A stretch of 54,215 nt of DNA from assembly GCF_003284935.1 (NCBI RefSeq), contig NZ_QMEV01000035.1, forward strand, positions 1-54,215. Direction: 5' to 3'. The DNA comes from Mycobacterium colombiense (GTDB lineage Bacteria; Actinomycetota; Actinomycetes; Mycobacteriales; Mycobacteriaceae). The notes beneath the pieces were generated by a model. It ran no database searches. It saw nothing but the letters and a program-made list of their open reading frames with translations, and was not told the origin of the DNA. The translations under genes were made by a program, and so were the position numbers. Within the stretch, counting starts at the first letter, position 1. Every line of letters begins with the position of its first letter. Below are positions 15,953-23,697 of this stretch, one piece after another.

Positions 15953-17688
15953 GCTGTTTTCTCCATTGCCGGTAACCGATCGGCCTGCTCCACCACATGG
16001 GCGGCCAATCGCCTGATCTGCGCGTAGCGCTCCGGGGTCATCCGATCCGGGGCCGGCTTGCGCACGCCATCACCAGAACCGGTGATGAGCGCATCGGCCT
16101 GCAAAGTCTTGATGTCGAGCGTCTCGAGCATCACCGGATCAGACCCGAAATCGGTGGTCGCGAAATAGGCACGCACCGGCCTGGTCTGTCCAGGCCGCCC
16201 AGGCCGCCCCATGGCCTGCTTGTGCACGCCCGGGGACCAATCCAGCTCCCCGAATACCAGCGTGTTGACCACCTCTTGCAGCCCGTCGATACCAGCCCCC
16301 GAACGCAGCGACATGATCAGCACTCGGGCCCGACCGGCCATGAAATCGTCTAAGGACCGCTCTTTTTCCCTGTCCGTCTCGCGCCCGGTGTACATCGCCG
16401 GCCGGTAGGAGCGCAGCCGTTCGGCCCAGATGTCATGCACGGCGTGATGCCACCCCAGCAGGATCACCCGCTGTTCGCTTTGCAACAGCAGCTCCACGAA
16501 GTCGGCAACAAACGGCGCCTTGGCAATTCCGGTGTGCTGACGCATCATCCAGTCGAATTGACCTGCCGCCGTCCAGCGTTCGCGAGGGTTAGCAGACTGG
16601 TCCAAGATCAGCCGGGCCAGCGCAACCGCATTACCCTCTATCTCGCTGAGCACCTTGGGATCCGACGGCACCGACTGCTCGATCGGAATGATCGGCGGAA
16701 CCTCGATACCGACCTCTTCAAGCGTGCGCCGCAGCAACAGACCCTGCGAGGTCAAATATGATCTCAACGCCGTCGGGTCATACACCTGGGTTTTGGTGTC
16801 CAGCCCCGAGGTGTGGCACCACTCCCGCGCGAACTCATAGCGGTCGCCCAACGCGCCCGGGCGCAGGACGTCGATGACGTTGTAGATCTCCCCGCCGTAG
16901 TTGTAGATCGGGGTCCCCGACAGACCAACACGGTAGGTGGCCTCGCGGGCCACGGTCATCGCGGCCTTATACCGGTCGGATTGGTCCCGGCGCAGTTCCT
17001 GCACCTCATCGAAAATCACCGTGTTCACAACACCTTTGAGGTGGTGCTGCCACTTGGCCAGCTTCGAGTAACTCATCACAATCAGATCCGCGGTGCGCCC
17101 GCGGCGCCGCAGCGAATGAATCGGCCCGGTCTTGACCTCGACCGAGGTGAGCTGAGGGTAGAAGGTGGCCAGCTGGCGCCGCCACTGCTTGGGCATCGTG
17201 CCGGTCAACGTGACCGCGAGAGCCGGGCGCGCCTGCGGCCGCTCCAACAGCGCCAGGCTGGTGAACGTCTTGCCCATCCCGAGCTCGTCGGCAACCAGCA
17301 CCCCGCCGGTCGCCCACACCAGATCCCGCGCGGTGCGCTGATAGCCCCGCAGCGGCACCGCCGGCGACACCCATCCAAGGCCCGCATCGACCGACAGCGC
17401 GCCGCCGGAAAGAACATGCTGCACAGCGCTTTCGGCGCGCCGATGCTCGCCGGCCATCGCCCGCAGCCGCTGGCGATCCTGCAACGAGGCCTTCATGGGC
17501 CACCGGTCGGTCAGCCATTCCAAATCCCGCGCGACCTCGAGAGTGCCCGTCAGCGTGACCGTGCCACGGGTGGTGGCGGCCACCCGCGGAAAGATCCGCT
17601 TGATGCGGATCATGACGTCGGGCTCTGCCTCGATCTCCCACACCCCTTCCGGGGCCCACCGGTACTGACCGACGACGCGCGCCGTCAC
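15949..17688 (-). CDS. SNF2-type DEAD/DEAH helicase-like ATPase
   Basis: A 579-residue superfamily 2 protein. An N-terminal domain of about 110 residues is followed by the SNF2-type motor. LRGYQRTARDL (Q-like motif) precedes Walker A DELGMGKT (134-141). A DEVQ box follows (227-230), then GLSGTPIYNYG (motif III), and in the second lobe SLRSGAGIDGLQ (motif V) and QAMGRPGRPGQ (motif VI). It lacks other recognisable domains. Its start overlaps the nuclease gene stop (ATGA at 17685-17688). The helicase-nuclease pair could act in replication fork repair, recombination or defence; the phage and plasmid context favours recombination. Confidence 0.85.
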   Translation of the reverse strand: MTARVVGQYRWAPEGVWEIEAEPDVMIRIKRIFPRVAATTRGTVTLTGTLEVARDLEWLTDRWPMKASLQDRQRLRAMAGEHRRAESAVQHVLSGGALSVDAGLGWVSPAVPLRGYQRTARDLVWATGGVLVADELGMGKTFTSLALLERPQARPALAVTLTGTMPKQWRRQLATFYPQLTSVEVKTGPIHSLRRRGRTADLIVMSYSKLAKWQHHLKGVVNTVIFDEVQELRRDQSDRYKAAMTVAREATYRVGLSGTPIYNYGGEIYNVIDVLRPGALGDRYEFAREWCHTSGLDTKTQVYDPTALRSYLTSQGLLLRRTLEEVGIEVPPIIPIEQSVPSDPKVLSEIEGNAVALARLILDQSANPRERWTAAGQFDWMMRQHTGIAKAPFVADFVELLLQSEQRVILLGWHHAVHDIWAERLRSYRPAMYTGRETDREKERSLDDFMAGRARVLIMSLRSGAGIDGLQEVVNTLVFGELDWSPGVHKQAMGRPGRPGQTRPVRAYFATTDFGSDPVMLETLDIKTLQADALITGSGDGVRKPAPDRMTPERYAQIRRLAAHVVEQADRLPAMEKTA

Positions 17689-18098
17689 AGCACCAACCCC
17701 GGCCCCGGCAGCGCGACCATCCGCACCGGCACCCCGAAAATTTCGGCGGGCATCCCCGACAGCGAGGACAGCCGCGGCGTCGCGACCACCAGCGCCCCCA
17801 CCCGCTCATGCGCGGCATACCGGGCCAACTGCGCCAGCACCGACGAACCGCTGGCCCGCATCTTGACCTCAAGAGCCACGCAACCATCAACGAGGAAGTC
17901 GGGCCGGTCGCGCTGGGTGAGCCGAAATTCCCGCTCAACCCGAAAGTCGTGCTCCTGCAAGACCTGTTCGATACCGTCTTGCAGGGCGATCTCGCGCGCT
18001 GCACGGTAGATCCGCCGCCCCAGGACCGCCACAACATGGTCAGCGATTGCCACCGCATCCGCCGCGGTGTCGTGCGTGGCGTAGTGCGGCGCGCTCAC
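17685..18098 (-). CDS. PD-(D/E)XK nuclease-like protein
   Basis: A 137-residue protein from GTG 18098, chosen because GTGA overlaps the upstream stop. The core RPDFLVDGCVALEVK holds the D-x(9)-E-x-K catalytic pattern (Asp67, Glu77, Lys79) after a helical N-terminus with Glu44, typical of small restriction-like or VRR-type nucleases. The C-terminus (VGALVVATPRLSSLSG) would finish the fold. Coupled by overlaps to DUF1643 upstream and the SNF2 helicase downstream, it probably works with the helicase on DNA. Confidence 0.7.
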   Translation of the reverse strand: MSAPHYATHDTAADAVAIADHVVAVLGRRIYRAAREIALQDGIEQVLQEHDFRVEREFRLTQRDRPDFLVDGCVALEVKMRASGSSVLAQLARYAAHERVGALVVATPRLSSLSGMPAEIFGVPVRMVALPGPGLVL

Positions 18099-18736
18099 TG
18101 TGCCACCACGCTGTCGAACCCAGCGAGCGCATCGCTGTCTGTCAGCAGTGCAGACCACCGCGGGTCGACATCGATCATGTCGCGGTGCGCTCGTGCAGTC
18201 AGGCATTGCAGCGGCGTGTCTTTGCGCAGATATAGCGGGTGGCGCGGCTGTCCGCTGCAGGTCCAGCCCAGTACGGCGAGGCTGCCGCCGGTGGCCTGAC
18301 AGATCCGCCACATCCGGCTGGCCACGGCCCGGGCCCGCGCCGGGTCGGCGTCAGCACCCCAGGCCAAGACGATCACGTCGTGCGCGGCGGCCTGGGCGTC
18401 GAGCTGAGCGTCATTGTCGTACTGCGGATCGTCGCTGGTCCCGATCGGATCATCCATGCCGCCAAGGTCTTTGGGGTTGGTGGCCCGCGCGGCGTACAGG
18501 TTGGTCAAGGTGACCGCGCTGTAGCCGAAACCGTCGGCAAACCCGATGTCACGCCGCGATGTGGGGTCGTCGCGGTGCTCGTCGGCGGCCGACGGGTTCA
18601 AGGAGATGAACATCAGTGCCGGCCCGGGCCCACGCCGGCAGCTCAGCCAGTACCGGTAGCGCCGATCCGGCGAGAAGTGCGCTCGGCGCTCGGGGCGATG
18701 CCAGTGCGGCAGGTGAAGATCCAACATCAATGTCAC
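18095..18736 (-). CDS. DUF1643 family protein
   Basis: A 213-residue protein. RYWLSCRRGPGPALMFISLNPSAAD, then TSRRDIGFADGFGYSAVTLTNLYA and VIVLAWGADAD are the family's characteristic segments. DUF1643 proteins are common in phages and mobile elements; their activity is unknown to me. The start may be the ATG three codons in. It overlaps the nuclease gene by GTGA. A gap of 33 bases separates it from the ParB-like gene upstream. Confidence 0.8.
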   Translation of the reverse strand: MTLMLDLHLPHWHRPERRAHFSPDRRYRYWLSCRRGPGPALMFISLNPSAADEHRDDPTSRRDIGFADGFGYSAVTLTNLYAARATNPKDLGGMDDPIGTSDDPQYDNDAQLDAQAAAHDVIVLAWGADADPARARAVASRMWRICQATGGSLAVLGWTCSGQPRHPLYLRKDTPLQCLTARAHRDMIDVDPRWSALLTDSDALAGFDSVVAQ

Positions 18737-18769
18737 AACACACCTCTTATGAGTGAAAAGCCCTGCGAC

Positions 18770-19645
18770 TCAGGCGCTTTTGGCTGGCAGGGGACGTGAG
18801 CGCGCGTTGCGCGCCCCGCCGCCGAAGGTGCGCGCGCAGACCAAGACACGCTGTCCTGGTACGCGGCGGTTCCTGTTGTAGAGCACCATGATCGTGATCG
18901 CCATCCGCACACCTGCGGTGCCGGTCAGGGTCTCCCCCAACGCGGCAGCGTGGGTGCGCAGGGCCGGCGGAAGCACACCCAGCAGGGTGTCGGCCAGCCG
19001 CTCCGGATCGATACGGTCGCCCAGATGGTGTTGGATCAAGCCGATGCCATGGACAAGCGGCGCATCGTAGGCATCCATGCGCAGGTCCCACACCTGAAAA
19101 ATCAATTCCAGGGTGTCGCGAATGAGATCGGCGCCGCCGAGGGCAAAAAGCTTCTCCAATGTCGCGGTGCAGCGCACGTTTCCGGCCTTGGGTGCGTGAT
19201 GAATCTGCAGCTCCAAACTGGTCACGACGCGTTCAATCGCCAGCACGTCGGGATCACCGCTGGCCTTGCGGGCCTGCCAGTGATCCCAGGTGGACGGGCG
19301 CCGGCGTTCCCGGTTGAGCCGATCAAACAACCGGGCTTCGTCAGCTACCGTCAGACCCTCATGGATGCGGGCCACCATCGTGGCCTGGGGGTCGCGCAAT
19401 CGCGCAGCCTCCCAACGGTGTTGGCCATCAACCACCGCGTAGCGCGGGTTGTGGTCGTGACCGCGATCGCTGACCTCGATCACCCCGGCCAGCCGGCGAT
19501 CCCAGCTGGCGGCCAGCTTGCGGGCCCGGCCCATATCGACCGCGCGCTGATAGGACGGATCGACGAACAACTCCTCGACGCGCACCGCGTCGATGTAGCC
19601 GCCCGCGTTGGCCGCCGCCGCGGTGACACTCACACTCATCGTCAT
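18770..19645 (-). CDS. ParB/Srx-like domain protein
   Basis: A 291-residue protein from ATG 19645, preceded by GGAAGGACC. The N-terminal part has IDAVRVEELFVDPSYQRAVD, then YAVVDGQHRWEAARL, the ParB/sulfiredoxin-like fold with the G-Q-H-R signature. The following EGLTVADEARLFDRLNRERR is seen in DUF6551-type ParB-like proteins of actinobacterial phages and plasmids. The C-terminal half is helical, without a clear ParB HTH, so a role in partition is not certain; members can be nucleases or CTP-switch proteins. The start overlaps the upstream zinc-ribbon gene (ATGA). Confidence 0.7.
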   Translation of the reverse strand: MTMSVSVTAAAANAGGYIDAVRVEELFVDPSYQRAVDMGRARKLAASWDRRLAGVIEVSDRGHDHNPRYAVVDGQHRWEAARLRDPQATMVARIHEGLTVADEARLFDRLNRERRRPSTWDHWQARKASGDPDVLAIERVVTSLELQIHHAPKAGNVRCTATLEKLFALGGADLIRDTLELIFQVWDLRMDAYDAPLVHGIGLIQHHLGDRIDPERLADTLLGVLPPALRTHAAALGETLTGTAGVRMAITIMVLYNRNRRVPGQRVLVCARTFGGGARNARSRPLPAKSA

Positions 19646-19863
19646 GCTGCTGTGGTCCTTCCTCGCCGCGCACCCGGTGTGCGCTCCACGCCGCCGCCGG
19701 CATAGATGTCGTGGCAGGCATCGCATCGGGTCCGGCCCGGTGAGTGCCAGGTGGCTTTGCAGTCCACGCACAACCCACGCCGGTACGCGTCATGCCCATC
19801 GGCAGGCGTCCCGCTGCCCGCCGCCGCCGGCGCTCGTCTCGCCGTGCCGCCGGCCGCCCTCAT
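19642..19863 (-). CDS. Small zinc-ribbon protein
   Basis: A 73-residue protein with a basic Ala/Arg-rich N-terminus and one four-Cys site, LCVDCKATW...TRCDACHDIY (two CxxC pairs 14 residues apart). Both ends overlap neighbours by ATGA (19860-19863 and 19642-19645), so it is translated in the same coupled string. Such small zinc ribbons often bind nucleic acid or protein partners. No specific family. Confidence 0.6.
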   Translation of the reverse strand: MRAAGGTARRAPAAAGSGTPADGHDAYRRGLCVDCKATWHSPGRTRCDACHDIYAGGGVERTPGARRGRTTAA

Positions 19864-20318
19864 GCCGCCCCCTGGTCTTCGGCGACGACTCCTGGCCGCT
19901 GGGCGCTGCGCCGCCGTTGGCGACGCAACTCACGGACACGTTCGGCCATGGTCATCCCGCCCAGGACACCGCGCTGATCACGGCCCCTGTTCAGCCCGTA
20001 GCTGCGGCACTCGTCCAACACCGGGCAGTACTGGCAGATCGCCTTGGCTTCGGCCTGCACCAACGGACTACGGCTTAGCCAGTCGACCTCGGGAAACGCA
20101 GCGCACGCCCCCTTTGAGACGAAGCTGACCAAGTCCACTTCCTCGCTGGCCGGCGGCGGTTCTGGACAAGGCAACGACAAATACCGGTGCACCGAGCGGG
20201 GAGTGACCCGCAAGTAGTCGGCGATCGCATCAGGTGACTGGCCACGATTGCGCATCCGGTGCGCGGTGATTCGGTGGTTGATCGATCGCGTATTCGGTGT
20301 TGTCGCAACCTCATTCAT
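19860..20318 (-). CDS. WhiB family protein with an N-terminal helix-turn-helix
   Basis: A 152-residue iron-sulfur regulator of the WhiB (Wbl) family. Four Cys ligands are visible: Cys72, Cys95, Cys98 and Cys104 (CQYCPVLDEC). A GVLGG turn at 117-121 stands where most have G(V/I)WGG, and a basic tail follows (RVRELRRQRRR). Unusually, residues about 15-47 look like an added helix-turn-helix (AHRMRNRGQSPDAIADYLRV then SVHRYL). Standard Wbl proteins have no such domain and act through sigma factor. It overlaps the WhiA-like gene upstream (ATGA at 20315-20318) and the zinc-ribbon gene downstream. Expected to sense redox or NO through the 4Fe-4S cluster. Confidence 0.85.
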   Translation of the reverse strand: MNEVATTPNTRSINHRITAHRMRNRGQSPDAIADYLRVTPRSVHRYLSLPCPEPPPASEEVDLVSFVSKGACAAFPEVDWLSRSPLVQAEAKAICQYCPVLDECRSYGLNRGRDQRGVLGGMTMAERVRELRRQRRRSAQRPGVVAEDQGAA

Positions 20319-20944
20319 GATCGGCCCCCCAACGTGTTCTCACGCAGCCGCCGATACTGCGCGCCGACGTCGGCGATACCCAGCCGCGCCAACGCCTCAG
20401 GAACACGGCCCGGGCCGACCGCGGCGCGCGGGCGCCCGTCAGTGGGCTTCGCGTGGATCCCTAACCGCGACATCACCGCGGTGAGCGTCAGCATCATCGA
20501 CGCGCTCGGGCACGCCACCTTCATCCCTTGTCGATTGAAATGCGCCGCGGCATGCACCGCCCCGCGGCTGACTCCCACCGCTGCGGGCATGCCCTGCCCG
20601 AACAGCCACCGACCATCACGAAAGCCATAGCGGCCTAACACGGTTTGCGGATTGGCGATGACGATCGTGCCGCCGTCGGCGCCGACGTCGATCAACTCGA
20701 CATCCTTGTGCGCCAGAGCCTGTGCCATCCATAAGGCGGTGGGCCCGTCCTCGAAGTGAATCCGCATCCGTTGACCGACACGCTCGATGGGTGTGAACGC
20801 CAACACCGCCGCGACGTGACGCGTACGCGTCTCGGGATCCTCACCCACAGCGCACAGATGCAACCGGACCGCAGACACGAACGAAGCGAAATCCTGCGAC
20901 TGCGGCCGCGGCCGCCGCGGGGGTGCACATTTGGTCGCGTTCAT
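20315..20944 (-). CDS. WhiA-like protein lacking the C-terminal HTH
   Basis: A 209-residue protein. Its segments follow WhiA in order: ETRTRHVAAVLAF near the start, IVIANPQTVLGRYGFRDG in the middle, FGQGMPAAVGVSRGAVHAAA, then KVACPSASMMLTLTAVMSRL, GIHAK, and LARLGIADVGAQYRRLRE. These correspond to the WhiA N-terminal domain and the LAGLIDADG-like core. WhiA is normally about 320 residues and ends in an HTH; this protein ends right after the core, so the DNA-binding part is missing. It lies between two WhiB genes, overlapping both by four bases. In Streptomyces, WhiA and WhiB act together on the same promoters, so the arrangement is likely functional. The homology call is from remembered motifs. 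Confidence 0.6.
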   Translation of the reverse strand: MNATKCAPPRRPRPQSQDFASFVSAVRLHLCAVGEDPETRTRHVAAVLAFTPIERVGQRMRIHFEDGPTALWMAQALAHKDVELIDVGADGGTIVIANPQTVLGRYGFRDGRWLFGQGMPAAVGVSRGAVHAAAHFNRQGMKVACPSASMMLTLTAVMSRLGIHAKPTDGRPRAAVGPGRVPEALARLGIADVGAQYRRLRENTLGGRS

Positions 20945-21270
20945 GCCGAGACCCCCAGCCCGGTGAGCTCACCTGAACCCGCCTGCAGGCCAGCGATCTC
21001 ACCCAACCTGGCCATCGCTAGAGCCCACTGAGTTTTCTTGCGGCGCTCGGGCAGCCACACGCCGGCATACAGCCCGCTCTCGGCCCCAGAGGCGACTGCG
21101 TCACCCGCGCATTGCCGCCCCACGGGGCAGCGCCGGCACATCTGCTCGAGGTGGACCCGCACATCCTGCTTGGGCCGATGCTCAGGGGTCCACAACTCCG
21201 GGGCATCCGAGGTCTCCAGGTAGCACACGGCCTGCTTGCGCCACTGCTGCTCACGGAGCGCGATCATCAT
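20941..21270 (-). CDS. WhiB family transcriptional regulator
   Basis: A 109-residue Wbl protein with Cys16, Cys45, Cys48 and Cys54 (CRRCPVGRQC), expected to hold a 4Fe-4S cluster, followed by GLYAGVWLPERRKK, the variant of the G(V/I)WGG turn plus basic patch. The tail is short. Compact like WhiB proteins of phages and plasmids. It overlaps the gene upstream (21267-21270) and the WhiA-like gene downstream (20941-20944) by ATGA. Confidence 0.88.
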   Translation of the reverse strand: MMIALREQQWRKQAVCYLETSDAPELWTPEHRPKQDVRVHLEQMCRRCPVGRQCAGDAVASGAESGLYAGVWLPERRKKTQWALAMARLGEIAGLQAGSGELTGLGVSA

Positions 21271-21827
21271 CGCGCACGCCCCAATACCGTTGGTGTGCTG
21301 GTAATTTCAGCGATAAACCGCACCGCCATGCCGGCTACTCGCGCGGCAGCGGGCCGGGCGGGATCGTCGAAACGAATCGCTGACCACAGCGCGTCGTATT
21401 CGCGTCGCAGGAAGCCGAATCCCTCGTGGCTCGACGACAAGGCGCGCCTGGGGCCCACGGCCGCGCGCACGGCGCGCTGCTCGGCCAGTGCGGCACGACA
21501 CCGGTCGCCGGCGGGCCCAATGGGGTTGTAGAGGTCGGCGATGAACCGGACGGCCATCGCGCCGGCCTGCGTAGCCTCAATGCGGGCGTGGTCGATGCGG
21601 TTGGCGCGTACGTCCTCCCAGAGCTCGTCGACCTCCTCGCCCAGCAGCATCGCGCCCTCTTCGACCGATCCCCAGATGCGCGGATAGGCGGTCAGGCATC
21701 GGGTCAACTCCTCCCAGATAGCCAGCTCGGCGCACTGGTAAGGGCCCGCGGGGGCCGCCATCAGCTCGGCGGGTGTTGAGAGGTCTTCGATGGTGCTCGC
21801 CTCGACGAACAGCGCTGGTGTGCTCAT
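21267..21827 (-). CDS. Helical repeat protein, MazG-like
   Basis: A 186-residue protein from ATG 21827, chosen because ATGA overlaps the upstream stop. It contains two related helical repeats: GAMLLGEEVDELWEDVRAN, ending in AGAMAVRFIADL, and GFGFLRREYDALWSAIRFDD, ending in VAGMAVRFIAEI. The EEVDELW motif and the spacing resemble MazG-type nucleotide pyrophosphatases, but the second repeat has lost the acidic pair and no full catalytic set is clear. MazG-like proteins are common in phages. Role uncertain. Confidence 0.55.
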   Translation of the reverse strand: MSTPALFVEASTIEDLSTPAELMAAPAGPYQCAELAIWEELTRCLTAYPRIWGSVEEGAMLLGEEVDELWEDVRANRIDHARIEATQAGAMAVRFIADLYNPIGPAGDRCRAALAEQRAVRAAVGPRRALSSSHEGFGFLRREYDALWSAIRFDDPARPAAARVAGMAVRFIAEITSTPTVLGRAR

Positions 21828-22093
21828 ACCAGCACCGCCTGCCGGTCCAGGCCCAGGTGCCGGATGCACTCGGCGCACGCCTCGTCGCCAGGCACGCACG
21901 GCCAGCTGCACAGCAGGCAGGAGCTGGTGCAACTACGGCAGGCCCATTGGCCGTCCACCCGGACCGGCTCGATCGGCTCCTTGCCGCACAGCGGGCAGTC
22001 AGCGAAGGCCGCGGATGCGGGCCGACTGAGGCCCAAGGAGGCGGCGACGGCCCCAGCGGCCGCGTCTAGGCCGGTGTTGGTGCACGTCAGCAC
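21824..22093 (-). CDS. Zinc-ribbon protein, first gene of the leftward operon
   Basis: About 89 residues from GTG 22093. Two zinc sites are visible: CPLCGKEP, then WACRSCTSSCLLCSWPCVPGD and CAEC. A longer frame starts at ATG 22174 with a strong GGAGG, but codon positions upstream of 22093 lose the GC3 bias (about half GC) and contain a predicted sRNA promoter, so I prefer the GTG. With no visible ribosome binding site there, a leaderless mRNA is possible. This gene heads the coupled operon 22093-14733, in which nearly every junction is an ATGA or GTGA overlap. Confidence 0.55.
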   Translation of the reverse strand: MLTCTNTGLDAAAGAVAASLGLSRPASAAFADCPLCGKEPIEPVRVDGQWACRSCTSSCLLCSWPCVPGDEACAECIRHLGLDRQAVLV

Positions 22094-22122
22094 CGTGGAA
22101 CGGACATTGAGGGCAGAAAGGC

Positions 22123-22152
22123 TTGATTCCGCTGATGGGTAGCCTCTACCCT
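22123..22152 (+). promoter_or_regulatory. Second sRNA promoter with the same palindromic operator
   Basis: -35 TTGATT (22123-22128), 18-base spacer, -10 TACCCT (22147-22152). Palindrome GGGTAG-cct-CTACCC (22137-22151) over the -10. Spacing and palindrome arms are identical to those at 14091-14120; the three central bases differ. The element lies 30 bases upstream of the divergent zinc-ribbon gene and may also govern it. Confidence 0.6.
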
Positions 22153-22158
22153 GAGATT

Positions 22159-22270
22159 GACTCAGCAAAGTCATCTCCTCCTTCAGGGGGGAAGACCCTT
22201 GGGCGCGAAGCTGGTACCTTCGTCGTCCAAATCCCAGAGTTAGCCCCCTTCGGGGGGTTCTCTGTTTTCT
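22159..22270 (+). ncRNA. Predicted small RNA 2, about 112 nt
   Basis: Paralogue of the RNA at 14127-14270. It would start near 22159. It has one hairpin of the same kind, CGAAG-CTGGTAC-CTTCG (22206-22222), where the loop keeps the TGG and a C. It ends with terminator CCCCC-ttcg-GGGGG (22244-22256) and a T-rich tract. The flanks CCCAGA and TCTGGG also match RNA 1. It contains TCTCCTCCTTC, complementary to a strong Shine-Dalgarno sequence. It runs opposite to the leftward operon and overlaps its upstream region. No known RNA family recognised. Confidence 0.58.
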
Positions 22271-22381
22271 GGGACAGGGTCATCGCTATTGACATGTGCG
22301 AAAAGCGCCGCGCCCGCGGCGGGCGCAGCTAGCTCAGCAGCCGTACCACCACCTTCGAAAAGCCCTGCGCGCCAAGAAACA

Positions 22382-23113
22382 TCACAAGATCCGTCCTTCC
22401 CCTGCCGCAGGGTCGGCGATGGCTTGCCGCACCAGCCGGCGTTGGCCGGTGCTAAGCCGGACAAGGTGGTTGGCCAGCGCCGCGGCCTCGGTGCCGTCCG
22501 GCGCCATATCCCCGGGGTAGACGACCAGCCTCGGCTCGCCGTCCGGGGCCGGCATCTCGGCAACGAACCCAAGCCGAGCAACATCTTCGCCGCAGGCGTG
22601 CAGCTGCCACCCCTGGCGCAGCAACGCCAGCGCCCACCAGTACGCGATACGCACCCCGCGGTCGTGTTGGCACACCCGCCCCGGAATCGGCGCCACGCAC
22701 TTACGGATCGGCGCCGGCGCGCTCATCAAGCCGAGCCCGCGCAGCAGGTCCAGGAGCTCGTCGAGCTGCTCAGTCCACCCGAGGGCACCCAGGCGCCACA
22801 CCGCTTCGGCGAGCAGGGTGGGCACGTCATGGGGAAGCGCAGGGTTGTGGTCGTTGCTGCGCACCACCTCGACGAGGCGATACGAGGCCAGACGCACACT
22901 CACGCGCGCCGCCAGCTGATTGGCATCGAAGTGCACGCCAAGCAGCAGATCGCCGCGCCGGCGCAGTTCAGTGGTCCACCAGTACACGGGACGCACGGCC
23001 TGGGCGGGCTGCTTGATCCGCGAGGTGGGAATGGGGGCGAAGCATGGCTCGAACCCGGCAAGGGAAGGCATCTGAGGCGTTGGGCGATGCCCAAGTGCGT
23101 GAGGCAGTTTCAC
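22382..23113 (-). CDS. Hypothetical protein
   Basis: A 243-residue, mostly helical protein starting MKLPHALGHRPTPQMPS. It contains VYWWTTELRRRGDLLLGVHFDANQLAARV and a second region VRIAYWWALALLRQGWQLHACG; both carry a YWW motif. RRLVRQAIADPA lies near the end. No family recognised. It diverges from the XRE regulator at 23161 across only 47 bases, so that regulator may control it. Beyond its stop, 22277-22381 shows nothing coding. Confidence 0.6.
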   Translation of the reverse strand: MKLPHALGHRPTPQMPSLAGFEPCFAPIPTSRIKQPAQAVRPVYWWTTELRRRGDLLLGVHFDANQLAARVSVRLASYRLVEVVRSNDHNPALPHDVPTLLAEAVWRLGALGWTEQLDELLDLLRGLGLMSAPAPIRKCVAPIPGRVCQHDRGVRIAYWWALALLRQGWQLHACGEDVARLGFVAEMPAPDGEPRLVVYPGDMAPDGTEAAALANHLVRLSTGQRRLVRQAIADPAAGEGRIL

Positions 23114-23160
23114 GGAATCCTCCTCAACGGGGTAGCCCTGAACGCACCATACCTTAAACT

Positions 23161-23697
23161 ATGACGCAAAGAAAAGACGCAGCCATTGAAGAAATCGAGG
23201 AGTTCTCGGTGACCCTGTCTAGTTATGACGCGCCAGGCCGTAGACCGCGTATGACGCGTCGTGTGCTGCGCGGCTTCGATGCCGCGAGCTTCGCGCAGGT
23301 GCGCCGACGTAACGGCATCAGCGTCAGCGACCTCGCCCGACTTGCCGACGTCTCGTCGGTCACGATCTTCAACTGGGAAGCAGGCAGGGGTACACCGCAA
23401 GTCGACCTGCTGGCCCGCGTCATGCGCATCCTCGACGCCTCGATCGAGCAAGTCGTCGCGATCTCCCCGGATCAGCGCTACCCGGGTGACTGGCGCGTCC
23501 TTAAAGGACTCACCCAGCCCGAGCTGGCTGCAGCTGTCAAAATTCCCACCAGTACGTTGCGAGACATTGAGCGCGGCGACCGGGCTCTCAATGATGTGAA
23601 TGCCGACAAGCTCGCAACGCACCTGGGCATCAGTGTCGAGGAGTACCGCGCCTCCTACCAGCGTGTGCGTCAGCGCCCGCCGGGCGCCCCGGTGTAA
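23161..23697 (+). CDS. Two-domain XRE/HTH regulator
   Basis: A 178-residue protein with two Cro/C1-type helix-turn-helix domains. The first, at about residues 40-95, is FAQVRRRNGISVSDLARLADVSSVTIFNWEAG. The second, at about residues 115-160, is LKGLTQPELAAAVKIPTSTLRDIERG. There is no other domain, so it probably binds DNA as a tandem-HTH repressor. A TACCTT -10 box lies five bases before the ATG, suggesting a leaderless message. The 47-base divergent gap with the gene at 22382 is a likely operator site. Confidence 0.85.
   Translation: MTQRKDAAIEEIEEFSVTLSSYDAPGRRPRMTRRVLRGFDAASFAQVRRRNGISVSDLARLADVSSVTIFNWEAGRGTPQVDLLARVMRILDASIEQVVAISPDQRYPGDWRVLKGLTQPELAAAVKIPTSTLRDIERGDRALNDVNADKLATHLGISVEEYRASYQRVRQRPPGAPV

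Noticed and set aside
16813..18009. Plus-strand ORF of 398 codons opposite the SNF2 helicase and nuclease
   Set aside because: It is the antisense frame of well-supported genes with catalytic motifs; its own protein is Arg/Pro-rich without recognisable domains.
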